Assembly (NCBI RefSeq): GCF_014200455.1
Contig: NZ_JACHBW010000012.1
Coordinates: forward strand, 124,001-188,000
DNA length: 64,000 nucleotides
Direction: 5' to 3'
DNA from: Paraburkholderia bannensis
Lineage (GTDB): Bacteria > Pseudomonadota > Gammaproteobacteria > Burkholderiales > Burkholderiaceae
In this document: one piece after another, positions 56,548 through 64,000 of the stretch
Layout of the letters: each line of letters opens with the position of its first letter
How positions within the stretch are numbered: position 1 is the first letter of the stretch
Program-made: the position numbers and the translations under genes
The notes under the pieces: generated by a model
Databases searched by the model: none
What the model was told of the DNA's origin: nothing
The model's input: only the letters and a program-made list of their open reading frames with translations

Positions 56548-57849
56548 TCAGACTCCGCTTTCCACGCGCAGGGGAATGGTCCGCTTGCGCGCGAGCGCCG
56601 CGGCGATACGGCCCACATACCAGGCCGAGAATTTTTCCACCAGCCCTTCGGTATAAGGCGAATACGGGCCCGGCTCGTAGGCGCTGCTGGCCGCGCCGCG
56701 CTGCGAATACTCCACCAGCGTGCGGTCCTGGTTATTGGTGGCGTTCCAGACCGCCGTGAGATTCGCCACGTCGTAGTCGATGCCTTCGCGCGCGTCCTTG
56801 TGCACCAGCCAGCGCGTGCGCACCAGCGTCTCGCCCGCCGACAGCGGAATCACCGAGAACGATACGATGTGATCGCTCATGAAGTGATGCCAGGAATTAG
56901 GTTGGGTCCAGAACGACAGGCCGCCCAGATCGGCGCTGCGGAATTCGCCCAGCAGTTTCTTGCAGGCCACCTTGGCGTCGAGCGTCTGCGATTCGCCGCT
57001 GCGATCGAGCGGCAGACGTTGTGTGCGAAAGCCCGTCACATCCAGCAGCTTTTCGATTTCGACCGACGGCAGGTTCAGTTGCTCCCACTGGCGCGCGCGT
57101 TCCACGCAGGTGCGCTCGAAGGCGTCCATGCCTTGCGCGTTGGCGGGCGAACGCTGATAGCCAAAGCCGTATTCGTAGAGCGAAATCGTCAGTTCGGGAT
57201 GGTTCGCGACGCAGTGATAGCACTCGCGATTGTTCTCCATCACGAGCTTCCAGTTGCCCTTCTCGATGATGTCGACCTGCGCCGCCACCTTGCAATTGGC
57301 CAGATCGTGCGGCAGCAGATACGGCTCCATCGCCGCGCGCATGAGGTCGAAATCGGCGGGCGGTTCGTCGGCCAGGCACACGAAGATCAGTCCTGCCAGG
57401 TTCCGCACATGCACGCTTTTCAGGCTGTGCTTGCAGCGGTCGAACTGTTCGCCCATATGCTCGGCGAACATCAGATCGCCGCTCAGGTTGTAGGTCCAGC
57501 TGTGGTACGGACAGACGATATTGCCCACCGTGCCCTTTTCTTCATTGCACAGGCGCGCGCCGCGATGGCGACACACGTTATGAAACGCGCGCACCTGCAT
57601 GTCGTCGTCGCGCACGATCAGGATCGAGTCGCGGCCCAGCTCGACCGTCACATAGTCGCCCGGCTCCGGAAGTTCCGGCTCCACGGCCACCTGAATCCAG
57701 TGTTCCCTGAAAATCGCCTGCATATCGAGCGCGAAAATTTCCTCGCTCAGATAGAAAGGCGCTTCGAGGCTATAACCGGCTTTGCGCCGCTCCACCAGCG
57801 CGCGCATGCGTGCCACGCTGTCCAACGATACGTCTACCGATACGTTCAT
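56548..57849 (-). CDS. gbcA: Glycine betaine demethylase oxygenase component GbcA (Rieske)
   Basis: 433 residues. The Rieske motif CRHRGARLC...CPYHSWTY (about 90-115) carries the Cys-His pairs; the mononuclear iron site is in NNRECYHCVANHPEL. It demethylates glycine betaine to dimethylglycine with release of formaldehyde, using O2 and electrons from GbcB. Length and neighbours match GbcA. About 93 bases separate it from the upstream etfB-like gene, leaving room for a separate promoter. Confidence 0.95.
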   Translation of the reverse strand: MNVSVDVSLDSVARMRALVERRKAGYSLEAPFYLSEEIFALDMQAIFREHWIQVAVEPELPEPGDYVTVELGRDSILIVRDDDMQVRAFHNVCRHRGARLCNEEKGTVGNIVCPYHSWTYNLSGDLMFAEHMGEQFDRCKHSLKSVHVRNLAGLIFVCLADEPPADFDLMRAAMEPYLLPHDLANCKVAAQVDIIEKGNWKLVMENNRECYHCVANHPELTISLYEYGFGYQRSPANAQGMDAFERTCVERARQWEQLNLPSVEIEKLLDVTGFRTQRLPLDRSGESQTLDAKVACKKLLGEFRSADLGGLSFWTQPNSWHHFMSDHIVSFSVIPLSAGETLVRTRWLVHKDAREGIDYDVANLTAVWNATNNQDRTLVEYSQRGAASSAYEPGPYSPYTEGLVEKFSAWYVGRIAAALARKRTIPLRVESGV

Positions 57850-57942
57850 CGTGTGCTCCGGATTCTGCGTCCTTGATGCGTCTGTTTAGTGCATGCGTCG
57901 TTACCGACCTTATTCGTCCTGGCCCGCGGCCCCAAGGCGAAA

Positions 57943-58755
57943 TCAGTCGTCGATGAGTTGATGCTCGCGTAAATACGCCAGGATCACTTGTGCTTTTTCG
58001 ACCGAAGTCCCCGCATTTACGACGTTGCCGCCACGGCTTTCGGTCGTGGTCGCGCCCAGCATGCGGGCGTGCCCCGAGCGGCGTTCGGCGGCGGCGAGCT
58101 TGAGCGGCTTGCGCTCGACGGGGCCCGATTGCCAGGCGGCGGCTTCGGGGGCGGCTTCCACTGCAGGCACGCGCGCGGCGACGCCGAGGGCAGACGCCCT
58201 GACCGTTCCGGCGCGCAACCGCGCATAGGCGTAAGCGGGCCGGGCTTCAGCGAGGGGATGCACCGCCACCACGGCGGGCAAGGCCGCTTCCACGCGGCGG
58301 CGCAAGCCTTTGGGCAGAAACTGGCGCACGCGCGCCTGGCCAGCTTCGACTTCGAGATCGACCGCCGCGCCCACCAGCGCATACCCCAGCAGCGCCGCCA
58401 CGCGATACGGCAGCATGCCGCTGTCGTGCGCGCCCTCGGCGCGCGTGCCGGTGAGCACGAGATCGTGCTCGCGCACGCGGGTGGCGAGCGCCTGGGCGGC
58501 GTCGGTCGCCGCGGTGCAACTGAGCACTTCCACCTGTTGCGCGCCCAGCGCGAGGTATTCGGGCAAGGCGGGGTCGGCGGGATCGCCTGCGTGGATCACG
58601 TCGAGTTGCGCATTGTGCCGCTGTGCGAGCCTGCGGCCGAGTTCGAGCGCTGCGGCGTCGTTGCGGCTGTAGCGCGGCGCGCCGCTCACGGGATGACGTC
58701 CCGTGGAAACCAGCACGGCGATGCGTTGCAGTTTGGCTTTCGCGTGGCTGTTCAT
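57943..58755 (-). CDS. etfB: Electron transfer flavoprotein beta-type subunit of the dgc operon
   Basis: 270 residues. ETF beta-like features are ALELGRRLAQRHNAQLDVIH, DLVLTGTRAEGAHDSGMLPY and ALVGAAVDLEVE. The middle (about 155-235) is Ala-rich and diverged from housekeeping ETF beta. Together with the alpha-type subunit it would take electrons from dimethylglycine oxidation. The start overlaps the stop of the alpha gene (ATGA). Confidence 0.85.
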   Translation of the reverse strand: MNSHAKAKLQRIAVLVSTGRHPVSGAPRYSRNDAAALELGRRLAQRHNAQLDVIHAGDPADPALPEYLALGAQQVEVLSCTAATDAAQALATRVREHDLVLTGTRAEGAHDSGMLPYRVAALLGYALVGAAVDLEVEAGQARVRQFLPKGLRRRVEAALPAVVAVHPLAEARPAYAYARLRAGTVRASALGVAARVPAVEAAPEAAAWQSGPVERKPLKLAAAERRSGHARMLGATTTESRGGNVVNAGTSVEKAQVILAYLREHQLIDD

Positions 58756-59921
58756 GCGGCGACTCCTGTGGGTTTGCGCTCCTCTATTTCAGCCACGCCG
58801 CGCTGACGCGCCGCGCGCGCGGCCTGTACCTGGGCGATCAGTGCGGCGATGGTCGCCTGCGCGTCGCCTACGACGGTCAGATTGGCGCGTTTGGCGATGG
58901 GCGCGCTCGCGTCCGTGTTCACGGCGATCACGTGGCGGCAGTCCTTGATGCCCTGCAGATGCTGCACCGCACCCGAAATGCCGAACGCGATATACACGCT
59001 CGCCTCCACGGTCTTGCCGGTCGCCCCCACCTGTTTGTCGCGCGTGAAATGGCCGTTGTCGACGGCCACCCGGCTCGCGCCGATCGCCGCGCCGAACACG
59101 CCCGCCAGCCGCTCGAACGAAGCCACATCGCTCACGCCATTGCCTGCGGCGACAATGAAATCGGCCTCTTCCAGCGCGACCTGGGCAGCGTCGATATCCT
59201 CCAGCCCGAGATCGCGATACGGCTGCGCGCGCGCATTGGCCGGGCGGATGAAGTCTCCCGCCAGCTTCTCGCCCGCGCCAACAAAAGGCAGCTTCGTATC
59301 GACCGCATTGGGAGCGAGCAGAATCACATCGGGCAGCGCGCGTGTAGCGAACGCCCGCTTCGCCTGCTCATAAACGCCCACATGTTTCGCGTCGATTTCG
59401 ACCACGTGCGTGGCCACGCTCGCCCCGGCGGCGGCGGCGAAGCGGCGGCCCAGATCGCCGTCGCCATAGGCGTTGTCCGGCAGAAAAACATGCTTCGGCG
59501 CGAGCACCGCCGCGCAGGCCTGCAAGGCGCGCAGCTCGCTTTCGGGGGCAAACACGCGGCGCTCGAAGCCCGGCAACTCGATCAGCTTGTCGACGCCGCG
59601 CGCGGCCACATCCTCCTTCAGCTCGCCGAACACCAGCAGCGCCACTTCGGTGTGCGCATCGGCGAGCAAGGCGGCAGCGGCGATCGCCTGGCAGGCGTGA
59701 TCGTCGAGCGCGCCCCGTTCGCTATGCGCGACCGCCAGCAGCACCTGCCTGCGCTCGCGCACCTCGCGGCGCGGCTTCGCCGGAGTTGCGCCATGACCGT
59801 GCGCGGCGCGCTGCAAGGCGGCGAGATCGGCGCTGCCCTGCTCGCCCAGCGTGATGCGCCGCAGCCCGTCGGCGGTGATGACAAAAGGCCGGCGTGGATC
59901 GATTCGTTTGATGGCGTTCAT
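58752..59921 (-). CDS. etfA: Electron transfer flavoprotein alpha-type subunit of the dgc operon
   Basis: 389 residues. The C-terminal FAD domain has VGATGKTVEASVYIAFGISG and VIAVNTDASAPIAKRANLTV, the conserved ETF alpha signature. An N-terminal extension of about 60 residues precedes the fold, making it longer than a housekeeping alpha subunit (~310). It lies five bases after dgcB and overlaps the beta gene by four. Confidence 0.9.
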   Translation of the reverse strand: MNAIKRIDPRRPFVITADGLRRITLGEQGSADLAALQRAAHGHGATPAKPRREVRERRQVLLAVAHSERGALDDHACQAIAAAALLADAHTEVALLVFGELKEDVAARGVDKLIELPGFERRVFAPESELRALQACAAVLAPKHVFLPDNAYGDGDLGRRFAAAAGASVATHVVEIDAKHVGVYEQAKRAFATRALPDVILLAPNAVDTKLPFVGAGEKLAGDFIRPANARAQPYRDLGLEDIDAAQVALEEADFIVAAGNGVSDVASFERLAGVFGAAIGASRVAVDNGHFTRDKQVGATGKTVEASVYIAFGISGAVQHLQGIKDCRHVIAVNTDASAPIAKRANLTVVGDAQATIAALIAQVQAARAARQRGVAEIEERKPTGVAA

Positions 59922-59925
59922 CGGC

Positions 59926-61860
59926 TCACTCCAGCGCGGCGGCGACGAGTTCGGCTACGTCGAGGACTTCGGGGCGCGGGCCCACGACGCCTTCGAGCAT
60001 CGCCGTACAGTTAGGACAGCCGACCGCAACGACGTCTGCGCCCACGGCGCGCGCGTCGGCGATGCGGATATCGGGAATGCGCTGCTTGCCGGGGATATCG
60101 GTCAGCGGCGCGCCGCCTCCGCCGCCGCAGCAGCGTGCGCGCATGCCGCTGCGCTCCATCTCCACCACGCGGATGCCGATGGTCTTGAGCAGCTTGCGCG
60201 GCGCATCGGTTTCACCGTTGTAGCGGCCCAGATAGCAGGGATCGTGATACGTGGTGCGCTTCTCGCGCAGCGCTTCGAGCGCCTTGGGCTCGATGCGGCG
60301 TTGATCGGCCAGTTCGGCGAGCAGCGTGGTGTGATGGAGCACCTCATAACGTGCCCCCAGCGCGCGATACTCGTTGCGCAGGCTATGCATGACGTGCGGA
60401 TCGGCAGTGACGATACGGCCGAATTGCAGCGTGCCAAGCGTGGCCATCATCTGCCGCGCCATCTGGCGGAAGGTGGCTTCATCGCCCAGACGCCGTGCTA
60501 CATCGCCCGTATCCGGTTCGCCCGCGCCCAGCACCGCGTAATCGACACCTGCCTTGTTGAGCACCTTCACCAGCGCGCGCAGCGTGCGCTGATAACGCAT
60601 ATCGAAGGCGCCTTCACCCGCCACCAGCAGGATATCGACGCGCTTGTCCGGCTGCGCCACCGGTGCGTTCAGATCGACGGACCAGTCATAGCGCGCCCCC
60701 TTGTCGTAGCCGCCCATCGTGCCGGTCTCGCGCAGATTGGCCAGCACCTCGGGACCTTTGCCCGGCACCGTGCCGTGGACCAGCGTCTGGTTGCGACGCA
60801 TATCGACGATGGCATCGACATGCTCGATCAGCATCGGGCACTCCTGCACGCAGGCGCGGCAGGTGGTGCAGGACCAGAGCGTTTGCGCCTCGATCAGGCC
60901 CGAGACGATCGGACCATTGGGCTGGCCGCCATGCTTGCCAATCTCGATCCCGGGCGTGGGGCTGCCCGCGTAGGCCGCATCCGTGCCGCCGGCCATGCCC
61001 GTCACGAGATCCTGAATCAGCTTCTTGGGATTGAGCGGCTGGCCTGCGGCGAAGGCCGGGCAAGCAGCCTCGCATTTACCGCACTGCACGCAGGCGTCGA
61101 AGCTCAGCAACTGGTTCCAGCGGAATTCGACGGGCTTCGCAACACCGTATTCCTTCTGCTCGATATCGGGCAGCTTGAGCGCGGTGGGCGGCGTCGCCTC
61201 GCCCTCGCCGGTCCAGCCCGTGCGATCGGCCGCAAAACGCTCCTGGCGCGGGTGAAACGCCAGATGCAGCAGGCCCGCGACCGCGTGCTTCATCGGGCCG
61301 CCCTGGGCCGCGCCAAACGTCATCGTATAAGCGCCAATCACGATCAGCAGCGCGCAGATCAGGGCAAACGCGCCCGACATCGCGCCAGCCGGAACCGCCG
61401 TGTACAGCGCGATACCCAGCGCAAACGCCCCCAGCATCCACGGCAGCGTATTCCAGGGCCCGCGCGAGAGACGCGCAGGCACCTGCTTCGCATGACGGCG
61501 ACGCCACACGAACACCGCGCCCACCAGCATTGCCAGCGCGGCCAGCAGGATCAGCTTGTCGAGCCACGGCGAATAGATCGCCAGCCCATAGTTGATGAAC
61601 ACCAGCACGAGTGCGCCAATCGCGCCGCCCGCCGTGGCAACGTGGGTCTTCGCAATGTACGGGTCGCGCGCGACCACATGATGCAGATCGACGAAATAAC
61701 GCTTCGGGATACTGAACAGATTGCCGACGCCGAATTTGCCGTAGACTCCCGGCGCGGCCGCGCGCCCGAGCCGCCAGTAAGCGGCGCGCTTCGCGACCGC
61801 GAATGCGAGCCCTGCCATCGAAAGCCACAGCAGCGCGGTGATGAGGTAGGCAGGCTTCAT
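59926..61860 (-). CDS. dgcB: Dimethylglycine demethylation protein DgcB, membrane iron-sulfur oxidoreductase
   Basis: 644 residues. Five membrane helices in the first ~190 residues are followed by two 4Fe-4S motifs (CVQCGKCEAACP and CTTCRACVQECP) and CCG domains (DPCYLGRYNGETDAP, RCCGGGGGAPL). This resembles heterodisulfide-reductase D-like subunits. It is taken to carry electrons from DgcA and the ETF pair to the membrane quinone pool. Three bases separate it from dgcA. Confidence 0.93.
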   Translation of the reverse strand: MKPAYLITALLWLSMAGLAFAVAKRAAYWRLGRAAAPGVYGKFGVGNLFSIPKRYFVDLHHVVARDPYIAKTHVATAGGAIGALVLVFINYGLAIYSPWLDKLILLAALAMLVGAVFVWRRRHAKQVPARLSRGPWNTLPWMLGAFALGIALYTAVPAGAMSGAFALICALLIVIGAYTMTFGAAQGGPMKHAVAGLLHLAFHPRQERFAADRTGWTGEGEATPPTALKLPDIEQKEYGVAKPVEFRWNQLLSFDACVQCGKCEAACPAFAAGQPLNPKKLIQDLVTGMAGGTDAAYAGSPTPGIEIGKHGGQPNGPIVSGLIEAQTLWSCTTCRACVQECPMLIEHVDAIVDMRRNQTLVHGTVPGKGPEVLANLRETGTMGGYDKGARYDWSVDLNAPVAQPDKRVDILLVAGEGAFDMRYQRTLRALVKVLNKAGVDYAVLGAGEPDTGDVARRLGDEATFRQMARQMMATLGTLQFGRIVTADPHVMHSLRNEYRALGARYEVLHHTTLLAELADQRRIEPKALEALREKRTTYHDPCYLGRYNGETDAPRKLLKTIGIRVVEMERSGMRARCCGGGGGAPLTDIPGKQRIPDIRIADARAVGADVVAVGCPNCTAMLEGVVGPRPEVLDVAELVAAALE

Positions 61861-61863
61861 GGC

Positions 61864-63927
61864 TCAGAAGTCCTTGACGAGACGCAGCGCGTCGTAGATC
61901 GCGCCGTGGATGTTGTGCAGGGAGATGCAGTCGCCCACGCGGAACAGCAGGAAGCGGCCATTGCCCAGTTCTTCGGCAAGGCAGGGCTGCGGTTCCGCCG
62001 CAAAGAGTTTGTGCACATCCACCTGGCCGCGATTGAGCGACTCAGGCTTGAGCTTCCAGTAGAGCGCGTCGTTGGGCGTGCTGCCGTTTTCGATCACCAC
62101 CTGATCGACGGCGCGCTCCTCCTGCTCCTCCGTGTACTCGTTGCGCAGCACCGCGATCTTCTTGCCGTTTTCCTCGTAGACGCGGTCGAGCCAATAGTTC
62201 GGCGTATGAATCACGCCCTGCGCGTAGAGACGGCGGTAGAAGATCGGGAAGGTGGTGCCGCCTACGTCGTCGGCCACTTTCACGTCCGGCGTGACGATTT
62301 CCACATTGGCGCCCCGGCTGGAGATAAAGTCAGCCACGCCCGCGCCTGCGTGCGTGCTCACGCCGTCGTAGATCAGCACGTTCTGCTTCGGTTCCACACG
62401 GCCCGAGAGAATGTCCCACGAACTCACGGCCAGGCCTTCTGCCACGCCCCACGCAGGCACCTGCTGGGTGAAGCTCGATCCTCCGGTTGCGAGCACAACG
62501 ATATCGGGTTGCTCCGCGAAGATCGTCGCTTCGTTTGCTTCCACGCCCAGGCGGCGGTCCACGCCCAGGCGCTTCGTTTCCATGTCGAACCAGCGCACGA
62601 TGCCGGCCATCTGCTCGCGCTGCGGGGCTTTCGCGGCTAGCAGGATCTGCCCGCCCACGGCGTCGCCCTTTTCGAACAGCACTACGTCATGGCCGCGCAG
62701 ACGCGCCACGCGCGCCGCTTCCAGACCCGCCGGGCCCGCGCCCACAACCACCACCTTGCGCTTCGGACCACGGCTACGCGCAATGACGTGCGGCATGGTG
62801 GCTTCACGCGAGGTGGCGGCGTTCTGCACGCAAAGCACGTCAAGCCCGTTGTACTGGCGATCGATGCAGTAATTCGCGCCCACGCATTGCTTGATTTCGT
62901 CCTCGCGGCCATCGCGGATCTTGATGACCATATGCGGATCGGCAATCTGCGCGCGCGTCATGCCGACCAGATCGACCATGCCGCTGGCGAGCAGGCGCTC
63001 GGCCTGGCCTGCATCGCGAATACTCTGCGCGTGCATTACCGGCAGCTTCACCACCGACTTGATGCCTGCCGCCAGGTGCACGAACGGCTCGGGCGGCAAC
63101 GCCATCGGCGGCATGCAGTTGGCGAGCGTATTGTGCGTATCCGCGCCCGAACCGATCACGCCCAGATAATCGATCAGGCCGGTTTCGGCCATTGCCTGGG
63201 CGATCTCCTTCAATTGCTCATGGTCGAGACCGTCTTCATGAAATTCGTCGCCGCACATGCGCAGGCCCACGCAGAAGTCCTTGCCTACCGCTTCGCGCAC
63301 GGCCTGCAAGACTTCCACGCCGAAACGCAGACGGTTTTCCAGCGAGCCGCCCCATTCGTCGGTGCGGAAGTTGGTGCGCGGGCTCCAGAACTGATCGATC
63401 AAATGCTGGTGCGCCGCCGAAATCTCGATGCCGTCCATGCCGGCGTCCTGCACGCGCTTCGCGGCGGTCGCGAAGTCGCCGATGATGCGGCGGATTTCCT
63501 CGACTTCGATGATCTTGGCGTTGCCGCGATGCACCGGCTCGCGAATGCCCGAAGGCGACATCAGATGCGGCCAGTGCTCGCCATGAAACGCCGACCGGCG
63601 CCCCATGTGAGTAGCCTGAATCATGATCTTCGCCCCATGACGATGCATGGCTTCGGCTAGACGCGCGAGCGGGTCGATGATGCGATCGGTCGACAGATTC
63701 ACCGATTTCCACCAGCCTTGCGGGCTGTCCACCGACACGGGGCTGGAGCCGCCGCACACGGCCAGGCCCACGCCGCCCTTGGCTTTTTCCTCGTAATAGC
63801 GGATATAGCGCTCGCCTGGCAGGCCGCCCGGCTCCGCATAGACCTCGGCGTGGGCGGTGCTGACGATGCGGTTGCGCAAGGTCAGCTGGTTGAGCGTGAG
63901 AGGCTTGAACAGGTTGGGATAACGCAT
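61864..63927 (-). CDS. dgcA: Dimethylglycine demethylation protein DgcA, FMN/FAD oxidoreductase
   Basis: 687 residues of the old-yellow-enzyme/2,4-dienoyl-CoA reductase type. An FMN-binding TIM barrel (RIVSTAHAEVYAEPGG, QFWSPRTNFRTDEWGGSLEN) is followed by a cysteine region (CVGANYCIDRQYNGLDVLC) and an FAD/NAD domain (VVVGAGPAGLEAARVARLRG). It oxidises dimethylglycine to sarcosine and formaldehyde. GAGG stands about nine bases before the start. It is the first gene of the visible minus-strand betaine cluster; further genes may lie beyond the right edge. Confidence 0.93.
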   Translation of the reverse strand: MRYPNLFKPLTLNQLTLRNRIVSTAHAEVYAEPGGLPGERYIRYYEEKAKGGVGLAVCGGSSPVSVDSPQGWWKSVNLSTDRIIDPLARLAEAMHRHGAKIMIQATHMGRRSAFHGEHWPHLMSPSGIREPVHRGNAKIIEVEEIRRIIGDFATAAKRVQDAGMDGIEISAAHQHLIDQFWSPRTNFRTDEWGGSLENRLRFGVEVLQAVREAVGKDFCVGLRMCGDEFHEDGLDHEQLKEIAQAMAETGLIDYLGVIGSGADTHNTLANCMPPMALPPEPFVHLAAGIKSVVKLPVMHAQSIRDAGQAERLLASGMVDLVGMTRAQIADPHMVIKIRDGREDEIKQCVGANYCIDRQYNGLDVLCVQNAATSREATMPHVIARSRGPKRKVVVVGAGPAGLEAARVARLRGHDVVLFEKGDAVGGQILLAAKAPQREQMAGIVRWFDMETKRLGVDRRLGVEANEATIFAEQPDIVVLATGGSSFTQQVPAWGVAEGLAVSSWDILSGRVEPKQNVLIYDGVSTHAGAGVADFISSRGANVEIVTPDVKVADDVGGTTFPIFYRRLYAQGVIHTPNYWLDRVYEENGKKIAVLRNEYTEEQEERAVDQVVIENGSTPNDALYWKLKPESLNRGQVDVHKLFAAEPQPCLAEELGNGRFLLFRVGDCISLHNIHGAIYDALRLVKDF

Positions 63928-64000
63928 CGCGGACGACCTCGGGCTTTCAGGGTGTATTGCGGTCTGACTGTTTTGTTCGGCATCCTGATTGATTGCGATG

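Noticed and set aside
59851..62640. 929-codon reading frame on the plus strand
   Set aside because: Antisense to etfA, dgcB and part of dgcA; no domain pattern, composition of a shadow frame.

Overview
The window is high-GC, densely coded DNA of a Gram-negative betaproteobacterium. I infer a Burkholderiaceae member of the Paraburkholderia/Caballeronia type. The signs are an OmpC-type porin with a C-terminal Phe, a DUF4148 protein, ImpG/ImpH-type T6SS genes, and GlxA/GbdR regulators beside betaine-demethylation genes. No rRNA, tRNA, CRISPR array, transposase or replication origin was seen. Most very long antisense reading frames are high-GC shadows of real genes.

Layout. (1) 1-11 kb: the C-terminal part of a membrane quinoprotein dehydrogenase (glucose/quinate family), a porin, a small DUF4148 protein, an HTH-citrate synthase fusion, and a PQQ operon pqqA-B-C-D-E followed by an overlapping S9 peptidase. 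The pathway thus supplies the cofactor for the dehydrogenase at the left edge. (2) 11-15 kb: a soluble chemotaxis-receptor-like protein with inverted domain order, small secreted or acidic proteins, a CHAD protein and a relic of a Kup K+ transporter. (3) 15-27.5 kb: a signalling block with a CHASE3-GAF hybrid kinase carrying three receivers, CheR, CheB and a receiver-kinase, then a secreted protein, a 1310-residue double-kinase hybrid and purU. (4) 27.5-49.3 kb: a type VI secretion island. The minus strand reads tssC, vgrG, DUF4123 adaptor, a membrane protein, an immunity/lipase pair (DUF3304/DUF2235), PAAR, an unknown membrane protein, tssM, tssF, tssG, a second immunity/lipase pair and tssJ. 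The plus strand reads tssK, tssL and tssE, diverging from an AT-rich intergenic region. tssA, tssB, hcp and tssH(clpV) are not in the window. (5) 49.3-64 kb: two convergent GlxA-type AraC regulators (one GbdR-like), the choline/betaine ABC importer choX-V-W, the glycine betaine demethylase gbcA/gbcB, electron-transfer flavoprotein genes, and dimethylglycine demethylation genes dgcA/dgcB. All except the first regulator lie on the minus strand in pathway order.

How it works together: region 1 is a periplasmic sugar or polyol oxidation module with its own cofactor synthesis. Region 5 imports quaternary amines and strips methyl groups from betaine to sarcosine, with electrons leaving through GbcB and the DgcB/ETF proteins. 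Region 4 is an antibacterial weapon loaded with two related phospholipase effectors, each paired with its own periplasmic immunity protein. The least understood parts are the 412-residue membrane protein coupled to tssM, a TssM whose Walker A loop is degenerate, the small membrane protein behind the DUF4123 adaptor, and the cytosolic receptor-like protein at 11.1-12.2 kb.
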